6,918 nucleotides of DNA from an uncultured Centipeda sp. (GTDB taxonomy: Bacteria; Bacillota; Negativicutes; Selenomonadales; Selenomonadaceae). The notes beneath the pieces are model-generated. The model searched no databases. It worked only from the letters and a program-made list of their open reading frames with translations, and was not told where the DNA came from. The stretch's first letter is position 1; each line of letters begins with the position of its first letter. The stretch is taken from NCBI GenBank assembly GCA_905372865.1, contig CAJPQT010000035.1:1-6918 (forward strand), in the 5' to 3' direction. The position numbers and the translations under genes are program-made. Below, one piece after another: positions 4,927 to 6,918 of this stretch.

Positions 4927-6268
4927 AGAACTCGACGCGGCCGAAGAACTTTTTCGCGTTGGTTTCGTCCGGCGTAACAATGCCTTTTCCGTGGTAGTAC
5001 TTCAGTGTGGCAACAACGTTCTTGAGAACGGTATAGTTCGTGCCGACTTCCCAGCCCTTTGTCATGACCTGTGCGGCATCGTCCGTCGGTGCGAGAGAGG
5101 TGTACGGTGCGTATCTCCGATAGGCGGCGTACATTCCCCAGGAACCGCGGTCCTCGGGATCAGCTCCCTTGTAATCGTACTGGATCTGGTACGAATCGTT
5201 CAGGTGGTCTGCCTTTGTATTGCGTGCGTATGCGCCCCAGAGCAGGTTATTCTTGTCGAAGCGATAGCCCGCATTGACCGACCAGATATGTGCGCTGTCG
5301 GAGCCATCATGCCCATACCAGTTGCTCTCGGGAACGGGGACGGTAAAGTTCGCGCCGTCGAAGTTGTGGAAGAACTCCGTCTGCAGACGGTAGAATCCTG
5401 CGCCGGCAAAGGCGTGTTCGCCCGTATACTGAAGGTTGATGCCTGCAAAGTTCGCGGTATCATCAAAGCTCGGATTGTGCAGGTAACTGCCGACAACCAT
5501 CCCGTCGCGCTCTTCGCCAAGTGGGGATGCCTTCGCGAGGGCGAAGCGTCCGCCCATCAGCGTGACCTTCAGATCCTTGCCGAACGTCACCGCTGCGCCC
5601 GAGAACTCATTGTCAAAGACCAGACCGTTCTCGTTTGTAAAGAGCTCCATCTTGCCCAGCTTTACGTTGAAATTGTTGTAGTCGCCCTCTGCCCATGCGC
5701 GCTTGAGCGTGACTTTGTCGCTGTCCTCATCGCCCGCATCCCTGTTCAGTTTGGTCTCGGCATCCAGACGTGCGTGCACCGACCAGTGATTGTTCACCTC
5801 TGCCGCAGGCTCAAGGCGCAGGAGCAGGTTGTTGTCCGTCTCGCGCGGTTGCTGTACGCCGTCCTCCTTCGCGCGCAGATTCGTGTAGGTGTACTCGAGC
5901 ACGCCATTCCACTTCACCATATCGGCATTGCGCTCAAGGTTCGATACGCGTACGCCGAGGTTGTTGAGCTCATCCGCGAACTCCGCCGCGAGACGGTCGA
6001 CGAGTGCGCGGTCCGAGGAGGACAGGTTGTCCTTTGCCATCGCCTTTGCAACCATCTGCGCCATCTCGTAGCGCGTGATGTTGCGGTCGCCGCGATACGT
6101 GCCGTCGCCGTAGCCCTCGACAACACCGTCGGCGGCGAGCTGCGTCACGGCATCATACGCCCAGTGGTCACGCGGGACATCGCTGAACGGATTCGCCGCC
6201 GCGAACGTCGTCGATGCTGCACCGATGACGAGCGCCGCGCTGAGCGCGGATACCAGAGTTTTCTTCAT
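4919..6268 (-). CDS. ompM: OmpM/Mep45-type SLH-domain outer-membrane porin
   Basis: This 449-residue porin both forms outer-membrane channels and tethers the outer membrane to the cell wall. A signal peptide (1-23, MKKTLVSALSAALVIGAAST..., probable cut after TFA) leads to an SLH domain at about 26-70 (NPFSDVPRDHWAYDAVTQLA, then VEGYGDGTYRGDRNITRYEMA). A short coiled-coil stretch at about 80-112 (LVDRLAAEFADELNNLGVRV) is followed by a beta-barrel of ~330 residues ending in FGRVEFFF, the aromatic C-terminal strand recognised by the Bam machinery. In Selenomonas and Veillonella such SLH domains bind polyamine-modified peptidoglycan. ATG 6268 has AAGGAGG (6283-6277) 8 nt upstream. The gene has its own consensus promoter, a structured leader and its own terminator. 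Paralogues are usual in this group and a fragment of one lies just upstream, so the symbol is at family level only. Confidence 0.93.
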   Translation of the reverse strand: MKKTLVSALSAALVIGAASTTFAAANPFSDVPRDHWAYDAVTQLAADGVVEGYGDGTYRGDRNITRYEMAQMVAKAMAKDNLSSSDRALVDRLAAEFADELNNLGVRVSNLERNADMVKWNGVLEYTYTNLRAKEDGVQQPRETDNNLLLRLEPAAEVNNHWSVHARLDAETKLNRDAGDEDSDKVTLKRAWAEGDYNNFNVKLGKMELFTNENGLVFDNEFSGAAVTFGKDLKVTLMGGRFALAKASPLGEERDGMVVGSYLHNPSFDDTANFAGINLQYTGEHAFAGAGFYRLQTEFFHNFDGANFTVPVPESNWYGHDGSDSAHIWSVNAGYRFDKNNLLWGAYARNTKADHLNDSYQIQYDYKGADPEDRGSWGMYAAYRRYAPYTSLAPTDDAAQVMTKGWEVGTNYTVLKNVVATLKYYHGKGIVTPDETNAKKFFGRVEFFF

Positions 6269-6276
6269 GGGGAATT

Positions 6277-6303
6277 CCTCCTTCTGAAATCTGCGGGAGG
6301 AGG
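6277..6303 (-). promoter_or_regulatory. Possible SD-sequestering hairpin in the porin leader
   Basis: In the porin mRNA, CCTCCT (minus strand 6303-6298) is exactly complementary to the SD AGGAGG (6282-6277). The two are separated by a 15-nt loop, and two further base pairs form beyond one mismatch. Pairing would hide the ribosome-binding site. The complementarity is seen directly; the regulatory role is inferred. Confidence 0.4.
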
Positions 6304-6317
6304 TATGCCTATGTTTC

Positions 6318-6332
6318 CAATGCAGTGCATTG
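6318..6332. repeat. 15-bp palindrome in the porin leader
   Basis: CAATGCA-G-TGCATTG is a perfect palindrome with 7-bp arms around one central base, lying about 40-53 nt downstream of the predicted porin transcription start. It could be a protein-binding operator. In RNA it would form a 6-bp stem with a 3-nt loop, which competes with a second stem, CAGTGC (6323-6328) with GCACTG (6341-6346). Confidence 0.45.
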
Positions 6333-6377
6333 TGTCTGCGGCACTGTCTCCACCCATATTAACTGAGATTAAATCTT

Positions 6378-6407
6378 ATTATATGGGAAGATGAAAATAA
6401 CTGTCAA
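6378..6407 (-). promoter_or_regulatory. Consensus sigma-70/sigma-A promoter of the porin gene
   Basis: On the minus strand a perfect -35 TTGACA (6407-6402) and a perfect -10 TATAAT (6383-6378) are separated by 18 bp. Upstream of the -35 the DNA is very A/T-rich (6414-6436), resembling an UP element. Transcription should start near 6371, giving a leader of about 100 nt. This predicts a very highly expressed gene, as expected for a major outer-membrane protein. Confidence 0.9.
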
Positions 6408-6430
6408 GCAGAAGTTTCAGAAAAATAAAT

Positions 6431-6463
6431 AAAAAGATACTGCGGACCGAAATCTGCGGTATC
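6431..6463 (-). terminator. Terminator-like hairpin after the porin fragment
   Basis: This is the counterpart of the hairpin at 4868-4897: an 11-bp stem (6436-6446 with 6453-6463) around the same CCGAAA loop, followed on the minus strand by five Ts (complement of 6431-6435) and further A/T-rich DNA. In the minus-strand transcript two positions become C-A/A-C mismatches, so it should be weaker than the intact porin's terminator. Confidence 0.6.
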
Positions 6464-6491
6464 TGTGTGTGAAAACAGGGGAATCAGAAGA
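6445..6491 (+). repeat. 47-bp direct repeat, copy 2 (porin-fragment stop/terminator region)
   Basis: This is identical to 4880-4926. It covers the end of the porin fragment, its 3' untranslated segment and half of its terminator hairpin. It marks the fragment as the 3' part of a tandem ompM duplicate. Confidence 0.9.
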
Positions 6492-6852
6492 GGAACTCTA
6501 CGCGGCCGAAGAGTTTCGAGACCTTGTCCTGTCGGTTTGTGACAACCGGATTCAGATCCTTGCCGCGGAAATACTTCGCCGAGAGGACGACGTTCGGGAA
6601 CAGCGTGTAGTCTGTTCCGATCTCAACGCCCTTCGTGAATTCCATTGCACCGTCCGTTGTGGCTCCAAGCGCCGCTCCCGCAATGTAGCGGTAGGAGATG
6701 TATGCACCCCATGAGCCGCGATCTTCGGGCTTCGCACCCTTGTAGTCGTAGCTGATCTGATAGGACTTCTTGTATTTTTTGTCCATGGCAAGGCTGTTGT
6801 TGCGTGCATAGGCCGCGCTGCGGAAATGTTCGGGTTCAAATACGATCTGCAT
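6484..6852 (-). pseudogene. Acetyltransferase-OmpM chimera: porin C-terminal fragment behind an acetyltransferase start
   Basis: This 122-codon frame is a hybrid. Residues 1-15 (MQIVFEPEHFRSAAY) match the start of the small acetyltransferase at 3960-4229 in 11 of 15 positions. The SD-like AAGAAGGAATCGCC and the leader before it are homologous at the DNA level too. From residue 14-15 the sequence switches to the last ~105 residues of an OmpM porin: AYARN, then SYQISYDYKGAKPEDRGSWGAY, and the aromatic ending LFGRVEFLF. These align with the intact porin's C-terminus but are clearly diverged. The signal peptide, SLH domain, coiled coil and most of the barrel are missing, so a protein starting here could not be exported or form a porin. 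I consider it a recombination remnant. ATG 6852 is the SD-supported start. The frame stays open to the right edge of the window, so it could be the end of a longer gene. Confidence 0.6.
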
Positions 6853-6918
6853 GGCGATTCCTTCTTTGCCCGTATTGTAACGCATGAGGAATGTGCCTGT
6901 CCAGTATGCGGCAGCAGA

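Noticed and set aside
4798..4980. N-terminal extension of the YefM antitoxin frame to 4980
   Set aside because: It would run through the porin terminator and the toxin-antitoxin promoter and begins inside the porin coding region. The SD at 4805-4810 fixes the start at 4797.
4778..6394. Plus-strand 538-codon open frame
   Set aside because: It is the shadow of the porin gene on the opposite strand. The porin has a signal peptide, SLH domain, promoter and terminator; the plus frame shows no recognisable domain.

Overview
The window looks like a chromosomal segment from a diderm Firmicute of the Negativicutes, most likely Selenomonas or a close relative. The main evidence is the gene at 4919-6268. 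It combines a signal peptide, one S-layer homology (SLH) domain, a short coiled coil and an outer-membrane beta-barrel ending in aromatic residues, which is the OmpM/Mep45 architecture typical of that class. A TonB-dependent receptor end beside a lipoprotein-based ABC importer also fits an organism with an outer membrane and Firmicute-style regulatory signals. The GC content is fairly high and Shine-Dalgarno (SD) sequences are strong. The genus is an inference.

Left half, plus strand (1-3300): the 3' end of a TonB-dependent receptor is followed by a complete FecBCD-type importer: lipoprotein binding protein, membrane permease and ATPase. The permease follows the binding protein closely and overlaps the ATPase by ATGA, so the three form an operon, closed by a 14-16 bp hairpin. 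Together they would carry an iron complex (siderophore or haem) or a corrinoid across both membranes. The substrate cannot be read from the sequence. A flavin reductase/flavoredoxin-family gene (3367-3957) comes next.

Right half, minus strand (3960-6918): reading leftwards there is an OmpM-like gene fragment, an intact OmpM-type porin with a consensus promoter and a structured leader of about 100 nt, then a yefM-yoeB toxin-antitoxin pair that shares a transcript with a small GNAT-like acetyltransferase. The acetyltransferase stop lies 2 bp from the stop of the convergent flavin reductase gene. The only convincing terminator for the toxin-antitoxin/acetyltransferase transcript lies inside the flavin reductase coding sequence, on the antisense strand.

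The most unusual object is at 6484-6852. Its leader, SD and first 15 codons are homologous to the small acetyltransferase gene at 3960-4229, and from codon 15 onward it is the last ~105 residues of a second OmpM paralogue. It reads as an in-frame recombination chimera. The terminator/stop region of this fragment and that of the intact porin share a perfect 47-bp direct repeat. I see no CRISPR array, tRNA, rRNA or insertion sequence. No gene-free stretch exceeds 300 bp.
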